Origin: CAYWIT01 sp964458415
GTDB taxonomy: Bacteria > Pseudomonadota > Alphaproteobacteria > Micavibrionales > UBA2020
Length of the DNA: 64,000 bases
Assembly (NCBI GenBank): GCA_964458415.1
Contig: CAYWIT010000008.1
Coordinates: forward strand, 33,546-97,545
Reading direction: 5' to 3'
Shown: positions 18,791 through 26,150 of the stretch, piece by piece
Layout of the letters: every line of letters starts with the position of its first letter
How positions within the stretch are numbered: the first letter of the stretch is position 1
Translations under genes and position numbers: made by a program
The notes under the pieces: generated by a model
Told to the model about the DNA's origin: nothing
Seen by the model: only the letters and a program-made list of their open reading frames with translations
Database searches by the model: none

Positions 18791-19612
18791 CTAGTAAGTC
18801 GTATTTTTAGCGGCGGGCTCGTCACTGCCGCCCTCGCTGATGGCCTTATCGGCAGCATTTGTCGTTTCCGCCGGAGCAAGCGTCCAGGGTTTGTTTTTTC
18901 CGGAGAAAATATCCAGCGGCATCGTGTATACAAGACTGATAATTTCCGTGCGATCATCGCGGTTGAAGGAGGTGCCGTTGCTCAGGATATGCGCGTTGAT
19001 CCCCAGACGGCTTTTGTCATCGAATTCATAGGCAAGTTCCGTACCGACGCGGAAGGCCAAAGTGCGGTCAAGGTCGTATCCATCGCCCTCGCCATAGGCC
19101 CCTACAGCAACGGAAGGCATCAGGAATATACGTTCGCCGAATTTGAAGGGCACGCCGATACCGCCGTAGCCCATTTTGCTGCCTTGGGTCGTGATAAAGC
19201 CGCCGAAGATGGGCTGCAGGCGACCGGCAATTTTTACGCCGGGCTGCCATTCAAAGTTGAATGATGTATCTTTCAGGCCATGCGTGAGAGGATCATAAAC
19301 GCCGACACTGAGACCGAAAAATGAAGTATCTTTTTGAACTTCGACAATACGGGATTCCGGTACAGGTGCGGGAAGCGGCGCAGGTTCAGAGGTTTCTGCA
19401 GGCGGCGGTGTGTCTTCAATCGGGGCTGACTGCGTGACGTCCATCGGAACTTCCTTGTTCTGGATTTCATCCAGCGCTTTGTCGAGCGGAACCAGAACAG
19501 GTTGCGGTTTTGCGCCGTAGGGCATGCCGTCAGCAAAAGCGGTAGAAAACAGGGCGGTTGACAAAAGTAATGTGGTGCCGAGAGCGAGTGGCGTCAGTTT
19601 GTAAAATGTCAC
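18791..19612 (-). CDS. Secreted outer-membrane barrel-like protein, possibly PagL-type lipid A deacylase
   Basis: A Sec signal peptide (hydrophobic LALGTTLLLSTALFSTAF, cut near AFADG) is followed by a Pro/Glu-rich linker to about residue 90. A beta-rich domain with alternating aromatic residues follows. Near the C-terminus, AHILSNGTSFNRDDRTEI followed by LVYTMPL resembles the PagL/acyloxyacyl hydrolase motif His-X-Ser-Asn with a downstream Glu. Here two residues, not one, separate His and Ser, so catalysis is uncertain. The family would remove an acyl chain from lipid A in the outer membrane. Location just upstream of pgk gives no functional hint. A plain barrel of unknown role is the alternative. 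Confidence 0.6.
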   Translation of the reverse strand: MTFYKLTPLALGTTLLLSTALFSTAFADGMPYGAKPQPVLVPLDKALDEIQNKEVPMDVTQSAPIEDTPPPAETSEPAPLPAPVPESRIVEVQKDTSFFGLSVGVYDPLTHGLKDTSFNFEWQPGVKIAGRLQPIFGGFITTQGSKMGYGGIGVPFKFGERIFLMPSVAVGAYGEGDGYDLDRTLAFRVGTELAYEFDDKSRLGINAHILSNGTSFNRDDRTEIISLVYTMPLDIFSGKNKPWTLAPAETTNAADKAISEGGSDEPAAKNTTY

Positions 19613-19734
19613 GTTATGAACTCCCTGTGGAATCTACATGGTTTTACTATAGATAACTCTGCGCATGATGGAAATGCTTTTTCACAACACGCTGCATTCC
19701 GTAAAAGCGCTGAACGGGTTGGTATTGCGGAAAA

Positions 19735-20547
19735 TTACTGAGGGGCGATGATTTCAATCTGCTCCGGATGGGTGAGTTCAATCATAGGGCCGTTTTTATT
19801 TTCGACCCAGCCATGAATGCGAACCCGTAATCCGCGCCAGCGATCCGGAGGGATCAGTTTTCCATCAACAATAAATTTGTCATTGAGGAGGTCGCCACTC
19901 GCTTCTATTGTGAAATCTGTTTTATAGCTTGCGTCGAAATTTAAAAAATATCTTCCGCTGTTCGATCCAATATTCAAAACGGTATCTTCAACGACCTGAA
20001 AGCTGTTCTGCTTGCCTTGAACTGTCGTTTTATCCCTGACGGCATAGGCAGGGTCTGCCCAGAACCCAAGCTTTGCAAGTCTGGCGCTATTTTCAAGTTT
20101 ATAGAGGGGCTGGGCCAGATCACGGTTTGTTTCCGTGCTATAGGCCCAGGAGAGCCCGCGCTTGACGAGGTCGGCCTGTATCCATGTGCCATCATCAAGA
20201 ACAGCGTGGACGACGGTATTTCCAAGGCGATCCCTGCGCCCTTGCACCGTTCTTCTGCTGGAAAAAATGCCGACCCGTTTGTTGAGGACATTTTCATCAA
20301 GATAATCAAGCGCATGGGCATCGTAGTGAACGGGGATGCGGATGTTGTCCAGTCTGTATATTTTCTGATTGTCGAGCTTGATCAGGTCAGATTTTATAAT
20401 CTCGGTAACCGTACCGACATCAAGCAAGGTAAGGTCGTCAGGGGTCGTCTGGATGGGGGTATAGGTGTCTTTTCCCCAAGCCGGCAGAGCGAGCGAGAGG
20501 AGGAGACAGACGGTAAGAAAAAAAGAGTGGCAGGATCGAAAGCTCAT
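19735..20547 (-). CDS. Secreted SNase-like (thermonuclease fold) protein
   Basis: Signal peptide with hydrophobic core (FFLTVCLLLSLALPAWG), then a staphylococcal-nuclease-like OB fold. Family landmarks are YRLDNIRIP, the DRLGNTVVHAVLDDG strand pair with TWIQADLVKRGLSWAY, and LENSARLAKLGFW. A second region (residues about 180-270) contains RGLRVRIHGWVENKNGP and looks like another OB-type domain. The usual catalytic Arg and Asp positions are only partly recognisable, so nuclease activity is not certain. It is a single gene with about 120 bases of upstream sequence. Confidence 0.75.
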   Translation of the reverse strand: MSFRSCHSFFLTVCLLLSLALPAWGKDTYTPIQTTPDDLTLLDVGTVTEIIKSDLIKLDNQKIYRLDNIRIPVHYDAHALDYLDENVLNKRVGIFSSRRTVQGRRDRLGNTVVHAVLDDGTWIQADLVKRGLSWAYSTETNRDLAQPLYKLENSARLAKLGFWADPAYAVRDKTTVQGKQNSFQVVEDTVLNIGSNSGRYFLNFDASYKTDFTIEASGDLLNDKFIVDGKLIPPDRWRGLRVRIHGWVENKNGPMIELTHPEQIEIIAPQ

Positions 20548-20600
20548 ATCCTACCACTACCATAGTTCAGGGGAGAAAATGAAGATGGAAATTGGAAAAT

Positions 20601-21500
20601 TTATGTTCCGGAGAACAGCATGGCACGGTCAAGTCCGGCGTCCCGCACCTTGATTTGCAGGGTGTCCCGCAGCTTTTCCATCGCGCGCTGTTCCAGCTGG
20701 CGCACACGTTCCTTGCTGATGCCCAGCTGTTTGCCGAGATCTTCCAAAGTAACGACTTTCTCCCGCATCTGGCGTTCGCGAATAATGGTTCTTTCGCGCG
20801 GATTGAGATCAGACAGGGCTTCGTTCAGCCAACGGGATTGCGTTATGTTATCTTTCATGCCGATAACGATATCTTCCGGATTGGGAGAGTCGTCCGCCAT
20901 CATATCCTGCCATTCGTGAACGCCACCATCGCCAATCGGAACGTTCAGGGACTGGTCGCCGCCATTCATGCGGGCCTCCATTTCCACGACGTCCTTCGGG
21001 GTTACGCCCAGTTCGGTTGCAATTTCTCCGATGGCGTCCTTATCAAGGTATTCACGCGCCGACTGGCCTTCAATTTTTGCCCGCAGGCGGCGCAGATTAA
21101 AGAACAGTGACTTCTGGCTGGATGTTGTGCCGGTACGTACGATTGACCAGTTGCGCAAGACATAATCCTGTATTTGCGCTTTGATCCACCATGTGGCATA
21201 GGTCGAAAACCGGTTTTCAAGGGCCGGTTCAAAACGTGCAGCGGCCTCCATCAGGCCGATATTTCCTTCTTGAATAAGATCGCTCATCGGGAGTCCGTAA
21301 TTCTTGAATTTTGCGGCAATGGCGATGACGAGACGTGTGTAGGAGCTGACCATTTCATGGAGGGCCTTTTCGTCACGATGCTCTTTCCAGCGGCGCGCAA
21401 GATCCAGCTCATGCGTGCGCTCCAGCATCGGCGCATCCATCGCCTTGCGGATGTAGCGCAGGTTGGCTTGTTGTGCTGTGTTATCTTCCATATAGGCCAT
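20601..21500 (-). CDS. rpoH: RNA polymerase sigma-32 factor
   Basis: Heat-shock sigma factor of 299 residues. Region 2 has SDLIQEGNIGLMEAAARFEP and RFSTYATWWIKAQIQDY. The RpoH box, which binds core polymerase and chaperones, is SSQKSLFFNLRRLR. Region 4 has LNPRERTIIRERQM and LEDLGKQLGISKERVRQLE, the promoter -35-binding helix-turn-helix. ATGs at 21500 and 21491 are both possible. A single transcription unit is likely, since the upstream carD gene ends in its own terminator. Confidence 0.97.
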   Translation of the reverse strand: MAYMEDNTAQQANLRYIRKAMDAPMLERTHELDLARRWKEHRDEKALHEMVSSYTRLVIAIAAKFKNYGLPMSDLIQEGNIGLMEAAARFEPALENRFSTYATWWIKAQIQDYVLRNWSIVRTGTTSSQKSLFFNLRRLRAKIEGQSAREYLDKDAIGEIATELGVTPKDVVEMEARMNGGDQSLNVPIGDGGVHEWQDMMADDSPNPEDIVIGMKDNITQSRWLNEALSDLNPRERTIIRERQMREKVVTLEDLGKQLGISKERVRQLEQRAMEKLRDTLQIKVRDAGLDRAMLFSGT

Positions 21501-21620
21501 ATATAAAAACCCCTACCTTTCCAAAAGATATTCCTTGTTACATCCTTTGTACGTGGGGAGGGCGGTATTGGATCAAAATATAAATTGGCGAGAAAGGGGG
21601 CCGGGCTTGTTAAATTTAAA

Positions 21621-21657
21621 CGCCCCTGCAAGTTATGAAAACACACTGGCAGGGGCG
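21621..21657 (-). terminator. Intrinsic terminator after carD
   Basis: CGCCCCTGC (21621-21629) and GCAGGGGCG (21649-21657) form a 9-bp GC-rich stem. Read on the minus strand it is followed by TTTAAATTT, 39 bases beyond the carD stop. On the plus strand it is followed by GTTTT. Confidence 0.75.
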
Positions 21658-21695
21658 CTGTTTTAAAAAAAATTGAGCGGCTATCGGTTATTTGA

Positions 21696-22535
21696 TCAGG
21701 CGACGTTCGTCAGAACTTCTTCCAGCTTTTCAGCAGCCTTTTTCTCGTCGATTCTCTCGATGGCGGCAACTTCACGAGCCAGACGCTCCAGCGCGGCCTG
21801 ATAAATCTGGCGCTCGCTGTAGGATTGTTCCGACTGGTCGTCTGCCTTGCGAAGATCGCGCAGAACCTCGGCAATGGCGACGGGGTCTCCTGAGTTGATC
21901 TTGGTTTCGTATTCCTGTGCACGACGGCTCCACATAATGCGGCGTGTCTGGGAACGGCCCTGCAATGTGGCCAGCGCGTCTTTCAGGCGATCCTTGGAAG
22001 AAAGCTTGCGGAGACCCGAGGCCTTGACCTTGCTGACGGGGAGCTTGAGACGCATCCGGTCTTTTTCAAAGCAAATCGTGTAAAGGGTAATTTCCATGCC
22101 CGCAATCGTCTGGGTTTCCACGCCTTCAACCAGACCAACGCCATGTGCGGGATAAACAACGAAATCCCCGGCGACAAAATCAAGTTTTTCGATTTTTTTA
22201 ACGATCACGGTTTCTTGCACAATAACGGGCGCAGCTTCCTTTTTTTGAACTTTTTCTTTTTTGATTACAGCGGCTTCCGGTTGTTTTTTCATTTCTACCT
22301 TTTTCGGTGCGGCGATAGGCTTTGCAACAGCTTTTGCTACGGACTTCGCTACAGGTTTTGCAACAGATTTTGCAACAGGCTTAACCTTCGCCTTTACGAC
22401 GGGCGCCTTGGCAACGGCTTTTTTGGCGACAACTTTCTTTGCAATAACGGGCGCGGCTTTCTTCGTTTTTGCGACCGTTTTGACTGCAGCGGGTTTTTTA
22501 GCTGCTTTTGCCTTTGTTTTCAATGTCTTTGCCAT
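21696..22535 (-). CDS. CarD-family transcriptional regulator with histone-H1-like N-terminal tail
   Basis: CarD/CdnL proteins bind the RNA polymerase beta subunit and stabilise open promoter complexes. The CarD domain occupies residues about 117-279 (FVAGDFVVYPAHGVGLVEG, then LKLPVSKV and MWSRRAQEY). In front is an extra 115-residue tail built almost wholly from Lys, Ala, Pro and Val, with repeated KPVAKSVA-type units like those of histone H1 or bacterial H1-like proteins. Ordinary CarD is about 160-170 residues, so this is a fusion. The tail probably binds DNA without sequence preference. The gene has its own terminator. Confidence 0.92.
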   Translation of the reverse strand: MAKTLKTKAKAAKKPAAVKTVAKTKKAAPVIAKKVVAKKAVAKAPVVKAKVKPVAKSVAKPVAKSVAKAVAKPIAAPKKVEMKKQPEAAVIKKEKVQKKEAAPVIVQETVIVKKIEKLDFVAGDFVVYPAHGVGLVEGVETQTIAGMEITLYTICFEKDRMRLKLPVSKVKASGLRKLSSKDRLKDALATLQGRSQTRRIMWSRRAQEYETKINSGDPVAIAEVLRDLRKADDQSEQSYSERQIYQAALERLAREVAAIERIDEKKAAEKLEEVLTNVA

Positions 22536-22777
22536 GTGTCCTCTCTCGTTATCGGAGCATTACGCTGTTCAGCTTGGGCAGGAAAGTAAATAGTTTTCAT
22601 AATTTTAAAACCGTTCACTGACATGAAGCTACCACCTAGAGCGACAATATACTAAATGCCATAAAATTTCAAGCATTAATTAAAAAAAGGTTAATTCTTA
22701 TGATTTTAAAGAAATAAAACTTCTTAACGTATTGTATTAATGAGCGTTTCCTTTATCTAGCGGAATTTTTGATGAGA

Positions 22778-23116
22778 TCAATCCCCTTCACCGGGGTCCG
22801 GGCTAAAGAATTTCATTTTGTTCTTCACCTTTTTGAACTCTTCAGCTTCGGGCAGGGCGGGTTTCTTCCGGGTAATATTCGGCCATTTTCCCATAGAGTA
22901 TTCACGGTTCAGCTCCAGAAAGGCTTCGCCTTGTGGGTCTGAATCCGCCACGATGGCATCGATGGGACATTCCGGAACGCAGACGCCGCAATCAATGCAC
23001 TCGTCCGGATTGATGACAAGCGTGTTTTCCCCTTCGTAGAAGCAGTCTACCGGGCAGACTTCAACGCAATCCGTGTATTTACATTTGATGCAGACATCCG
23101 TGACGATGTAGGTCAT
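22778..23116 (-). CDS. fdxA: Seven-iron ferredoxin FdxA
   Basis: Soluble electron carrier with one 3Fe-4S and one 4Fe-4S cluster. Cysteines at residues 9, 12, 17, 21, 25, 40, 43, 46 and 50 follow the FdxA pattern (CIKCKYTDC, CPVDC, CIDCGVCVPEC). The 112-residue length and the C-terminal extension with NREYSMGKWPNIT are typical of the alphaproteobacterial form. About 240 bases upstream contain no gene and hold the promoter region. In several relatives fdxA is near carD, which agrees with the order here. Confidence 0.96.
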   Translation of the reverse strand: MTYIVTDVCIKCKYTDCVEVCPVDCFYEGENTLVINPDECIDCGVCVPECPIDAIVADSDPQGEAFLELNREYSMGKWPNITRKKPALPEAEEFKKVKNKMKFFSPDPGEGD

Positions 23117-23176
23117 TTTTATCTCTATGCTGTTTTTTAGGCTTTATACGCCTGTTTCCAGCGGCCATCAAGGGGG

Positions 23177-24109
23177 CTAGCCCGCGTTAACGATTCTTTG
23201 AATCAGCGCTTCTTTTATGGCATCAGCCCTGTCGTTGTCGATCTGGCAGGTTCCGACAGCCTTGTGGCCGCCGCCGCCGTGTTCCAGCATCAGGCTGCCG
23301 ACATCCACCTGAGCGGACCTGTTCAGTACGGATTTTCCGACAGCAAAAACCGTATTGACGCCTTGTTTGCCGGGCATGACATGCATGGAAATGTTTTGTT
23401 CGGGGTACATTGCGTAAATTGTAAATCTGTTTGTGACAAAGATTTCCTTTTCATTGCGTAGATCAAGGACAAGGAGATTATTGTGAATTTCCGCGCAGGT
23501 CTCGATTTGCTTTTTTGCAAGAGGCAGGTGCTTTCTGTACATATGAACGCGTTCGGCGACATCAGGGTGATTCAGAATCTCATCCACATTTTTATGTGTG
23601 CGCAGAATATCGACGAAATCCATCATTAACTGATAGTTTGAAACGCGGAAATCACGAAACCGGCCCAGACCGGTACGGTTGTCCATGATGAAGCCAAGCA
23701 GGACCCATCCTTGCGGATTCAGGATATCTTCGTGAGATATTTGCGCAGCATCGATTTTATCGGTCGCGCTCATAAGATCCGCTGTGATATTGGGAAATTT
23801 TTCAGCGCCGCCAAAGTGGCGATAGACGACGTGCGCCGCCGAAGGCGCCGTCGGATCGTTGATCACATTTGCCGCCTGACCTTTGTTGCGCTCAATTTCG
23901 CTGGCGTGGTGGTCAAAAACGATATGCGCTTTCGGGTGATAGGGAAGGTTGGTGATGATGTCGCGTCCGGTGACTTCAATGGTGCCGTCCTGCATATCCT
24001 TGGGGTGGGCATACTTGACCTCATCAATCATGCCGATTTCCCTGAGTAATGCGGCGCAGACAATGCCATCCATGTCGCTACGGGTAATAAGACGATATTT
24101 CTCCTGCAT
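23177..24109 (-). CDS. DHH-family phosphoesterase
   Basis: 310-residue DHH/DHHA1 protein, probably an exopolyphosphatase-like or oligonucleotide/cyclic-dinucleotide phosphodiesterase. Metal-binding motifs are ITRSDMDGIVCAALL near residue 10 and VFDHHASE around residue 66. The C-terminal DHHA1 motif is GGGGHKAVGTCQ. There is no CBS or membrane domain, so the substrate cannot be assigned. It is the last ordinary gene before the CRISPR array, which starts about 160 bases upstream of its start codon. It might be unrelated to the array, although some DHH-family proteins degrade signalling nucleotides. Confidence 0.85.
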   Translation of the reverse strand: MQEKYRLITRSDMDGIVCAALLREIGMIDEVKYAHPKDMQDGTIEVTGRDIITNLPYHPKAHIVFDHHASEIERNKGQAANVINDPTAPSAAHVVYRHFGGAEKFPNITADLMSATDKIDAAQISHEDILNPQGWVLLGFIMDNRTGLGRFRDFRVSNYQLMMDFVDILRTHKNVDEILNHPDVAERVHMYRKHLPLAKKQIETCAEIHNNLLVLDLRNEKEIFVTNRFTIYAMYPEQNISMHVMPGKQGVNTVFAVGKSVLNRSAQVDVGSLMLEHGGGGHKAVGTCQIDNDRADAIKEALIQRIVNAG

Positions 24110-24267
24110 TATTATCCTTCAAATGTTGCCAAGTTTTCAGGGGATTATAAACTAAATCCAAAAAATGAAAATACCCTTGGGGCGGAGGAGGCGTGAATAA
24201 TTTTGAGATATTCATGTTTTCACCATCGTGCCCGACTTGTTGGAAGTCCATGGAGATGCCGCAATAT

Positions 24268-24633
24268 GTCACCGTTCCCCGCAATTTAGGGGGATACGGC
24301 AACCTGTACCTCATGCCACAACAGACAAAGAAGGTCACCGTTCCCCGCAATTTAGGGGGATACGGCAACAAGCGCGAAAGAACACAGCTTATCGTGAACG
24401 TCACCGTTCCCCGCAATTTAGGGGGATACGGCAACACTATTGGCGATGCATTGACAGAATCATCTGTCACCGTTCCCCGCAATTTAGGGGGATACGGCAA
24501 CGTGCGACATGAACAAGTACGACGCCGAACAGTCACCGTTCCCCGCAATTTAGGGGGATACGGCAACTTGTCAAACTGCTCATTCCAGTTAGTGATTGTC
24601 ACCGTTCCCCGCAATTTAGGGGGATACGGCAAC
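24268..24633 (-). CRISPR. CRISPR array: six 36-bp repeats, five 30-bp spacers
   Basis: Repeats start at 24268, 24334, 24400, 24466, 24532 and 24598, an exact 66-bp period, and all six copies are identical. On the plus strand the repeat begins GTCACCGTTCCCC and ends GGGGGATACGGCAAC. CCGT pairs with ACGG and TCCCC with GGGGA, giving a 9-bp stem with a single-base bulge. The 36/30 geometry is usual for type VI. I assign the minus strand because the cas13-like gene just upstream runs that way. The plus strand of spacers 1-3 reads as plausible protein, weakly supporting antisense crRNAs, but the last-repeat decay that would fix polarity is absent. Confidence 0.97.
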
Positions 24634-24634
24634 T

Positions 24635-24675
24635 GGTTCCTTTCAAAGCTTTGTTTCCAAAGCAGAAAGGCAACC
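24635..24675 (-). other. Long imperfect hairpin between cas13-like gene and array
   Basis: Outer arms GGTTCCTTTC (24635-24644) and GAAAGG-C-AACC (24665-24675), with inner arms GCTTTG (24648-24653) and CAAAGC (24658-24663) around a TTTC loop. About 16 pairs form with a one-base bulge and a small internal loop. No T run follows on either strand, so it is not a normal terminator. On the minus strand it opens with GGTTGCC, like the repeat (GTTGCC), and it ends one base before the first repeat. It could be a leader structure, processing element or degenerate repeat. Confidence 0.75.
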
Positions 24676-24719
24676 ACTCGGACTTACAAAATCCACAAAA
24701 GTGAACTAATGCCGATCTA

Positions 24720-26150
24720 TTATGTAGCATTTTTTCCCGCTCGTTGCAAGCCATTGGATTGTCCGGCGTGTTGCAGTGCCCGCATCCATCCGGCAGCGAT
24801 TTTGCGGACTGCGCGTCGTCGGTTGACTTCAGTGCCGCTATTTTTCTCCTGTTTTGCCTGCGCGCGTTTTTCTGCGCTCCAGCGACGAATTTTTTCCGTC
24901 TTCGGATGTCCATCGTCAGACGTATGCATGACGGCATGATTTTCGCGGCGCAATAGCCGTTCGATCTGGTCGCAGAAGGTAGACTTCTGCCCCGTGGGAA
25001 GGGAGGCAAGAACTTTGGCGAAAACATCCTCAACTGTCAGGGGGCTCTTGTTATCCTGTGCGTAAATGCGCCAGAACAACCCGTTATGCGCCAGTGTGTT
25101 TCGTATATTGTGCAAATCGGCGTCTTGAATTTTCTCTCCTTTTTTATCCTTCGGCGCGAAATCGATATAGTGATGGATGACAGCACCTATGTGCATGGTA
25201 AGCATGTAAAGGGGTTCAATGTCGTGCCGAAAGCTGGGTTTTTCCGCATGGTCTGCTGTATAGATGAGGGCGCGGCTTTTTTTCTGCAGGGGGAGGCCAA
25301 GGCATTCGAAAATTGCGCGCAGGTTCTGTGGACCGATAAAGTCATAGCGGCGTTTGAACTGAAATTCACGATAATCCGTGGGCGATATGCCGAGCGCCCT
25401 GTATGACTTGAGCCAGATCGCGGTGTTGTCGGCATCTGTCGCAAGCGCCTTACGGCGTGTTTTTCCAATCCTCGCGCGTTTTCGTTCCTCCGAAAACATA
25501 AGGCGACGGCTCTCGGCGTTTTCCTGCCTGCACCATTCGAAGAGTGTGTGCATGCCGTCAGCCGCTGCCTGCGCCGTCTTTTCTTTTACGGAGCGGGCTC
25601 TCATTTCTAACATGTTGCATATTCCCGGTAAAAGCAGGATGCTAAGCGCTTCGAGCACTTTTGTATTTTTCTGCGCGTTGAAAGTCTCTCGCTTTCTTTT
25701 CCTCTCTGCGTAATGCTCAAGATAATGACGTTTGTCTATCAAGATCTCTATGGCGTCGTTGAACTGCTCAAACCGCCAGAAAATACCATGCTGCTGCTTG
25801 AAACCATCAGCAAATATTTTTTGCAAGCTTTCGTCCTCTTGCAGTTTCCGCAACAGGGAAAGGAATCCTTTGTGAAAGATGTCCGTGGTTTTCGTGTGTC
25901 GGCACTTCGGGTCAAGAACTGCACTGCGAAAGTGGGCTTTGTTTTTTGGGATGGCCTTTTTGGCAATACTAAACATTTTTTTGCGGCGGGCCATGGCGCT
26001 GCGTGGGAAACCCTGCCAGAACAAAGTTTGCGCATGGGTGCCTGCCAGACGGATAAAGAACAGCAAGTCCGAGCGGAATACATGATTTTCTTCCAGAGAG
26101 GAAAGGTCGATATCTTGCGGTTTCAGGCAATGCGGAACAATTTTTTTCAT
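24720..26150 (-). CDS. Compact two-HEPN CRISPR effector, Cas13-like (type VI)
   Basis: 476-residue protein next to the CRISPR array and the only candidate effector in the window. It has two R-X4-H HEPN RNase motifs, RHYLEH at residues 141-146 and RNTLAH at 350-355, both fitting R(N/H/K)xxxH. Each lies in a helical segment with aromatic and hydrophobic neighbours, as in Cas13. Between them is a basic helical region (KRARIGKTRRKA), and the last 60 residues are strongly basic, suited to RNA binding. Known Cas13 effectors are mostly 775-1250 residues, so this is a miniature form. I recall a compact ancestral-type clade named Cas13an; relation to it is untested. The start overlaps the puuB stop as TAATG without a ribosome site. 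Another HEPN toxin is the alternative. Confidence 0.82.
   Translation of the reverse strand: MKKIVPHCLKPQDIDLSSLEENHVFRSDLLFFIRLAGTHAQTLFWQGFPRSAMARRKKMFSIAKKAIPKNKAHFRSAVLDPKCRHTKTTDIFHKGFLSLLRKLQEDESLQKIFADGFKQQHGIFWRFEQFNDAIEILIDKRHYLEHYAERKRKRETFNAQKNTKVLEALSILLLPGICNMLEMRARSVKEKTAQAAADGMHTLFEWCRQENAESRRLMFSEERKRARIGKTRRKALATDADNTAIWLKSYRALGISPTDYREFQFKRRYDFIGPQNLRAIFECLGLPLQKKSRALIYTADHAEKPSFRHDIEPLYMLTMHIGAVIHHYIDFAPKDKKGEKIQDADLHNIRNTLAHNGLFWRIYAQDNKSPLTVEDVFAKVLASLPTGQKSTFCDQIERLLRRENHAVMHTSDDGHPKTEKIRRWSAEKRAQAKQEKNSGTEVNRRRAVRKIAAGWMRALQHAGQSNGLQRAGKNAT

Noticed and set aside
23177..24109. DHH phosphoesterase as a CRISPR ancillary nuclease
   Set aside because: Its motifs are those of a housekeeping-like phosphoesterase and nothing links it to the array beyond closeness.
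24078..24677. Minus-strand open frame repeating LPYPPKLRGTVT
   Set aside because: It is the CRISPR array read as protein; the 66-bp period is a multiple of three and leaves the frame open.
24193..24939. Plus-strand open frame across the array and effector end
   Set aside because: Also an artefact of the 66-bp period plus shadow of the effector gene.
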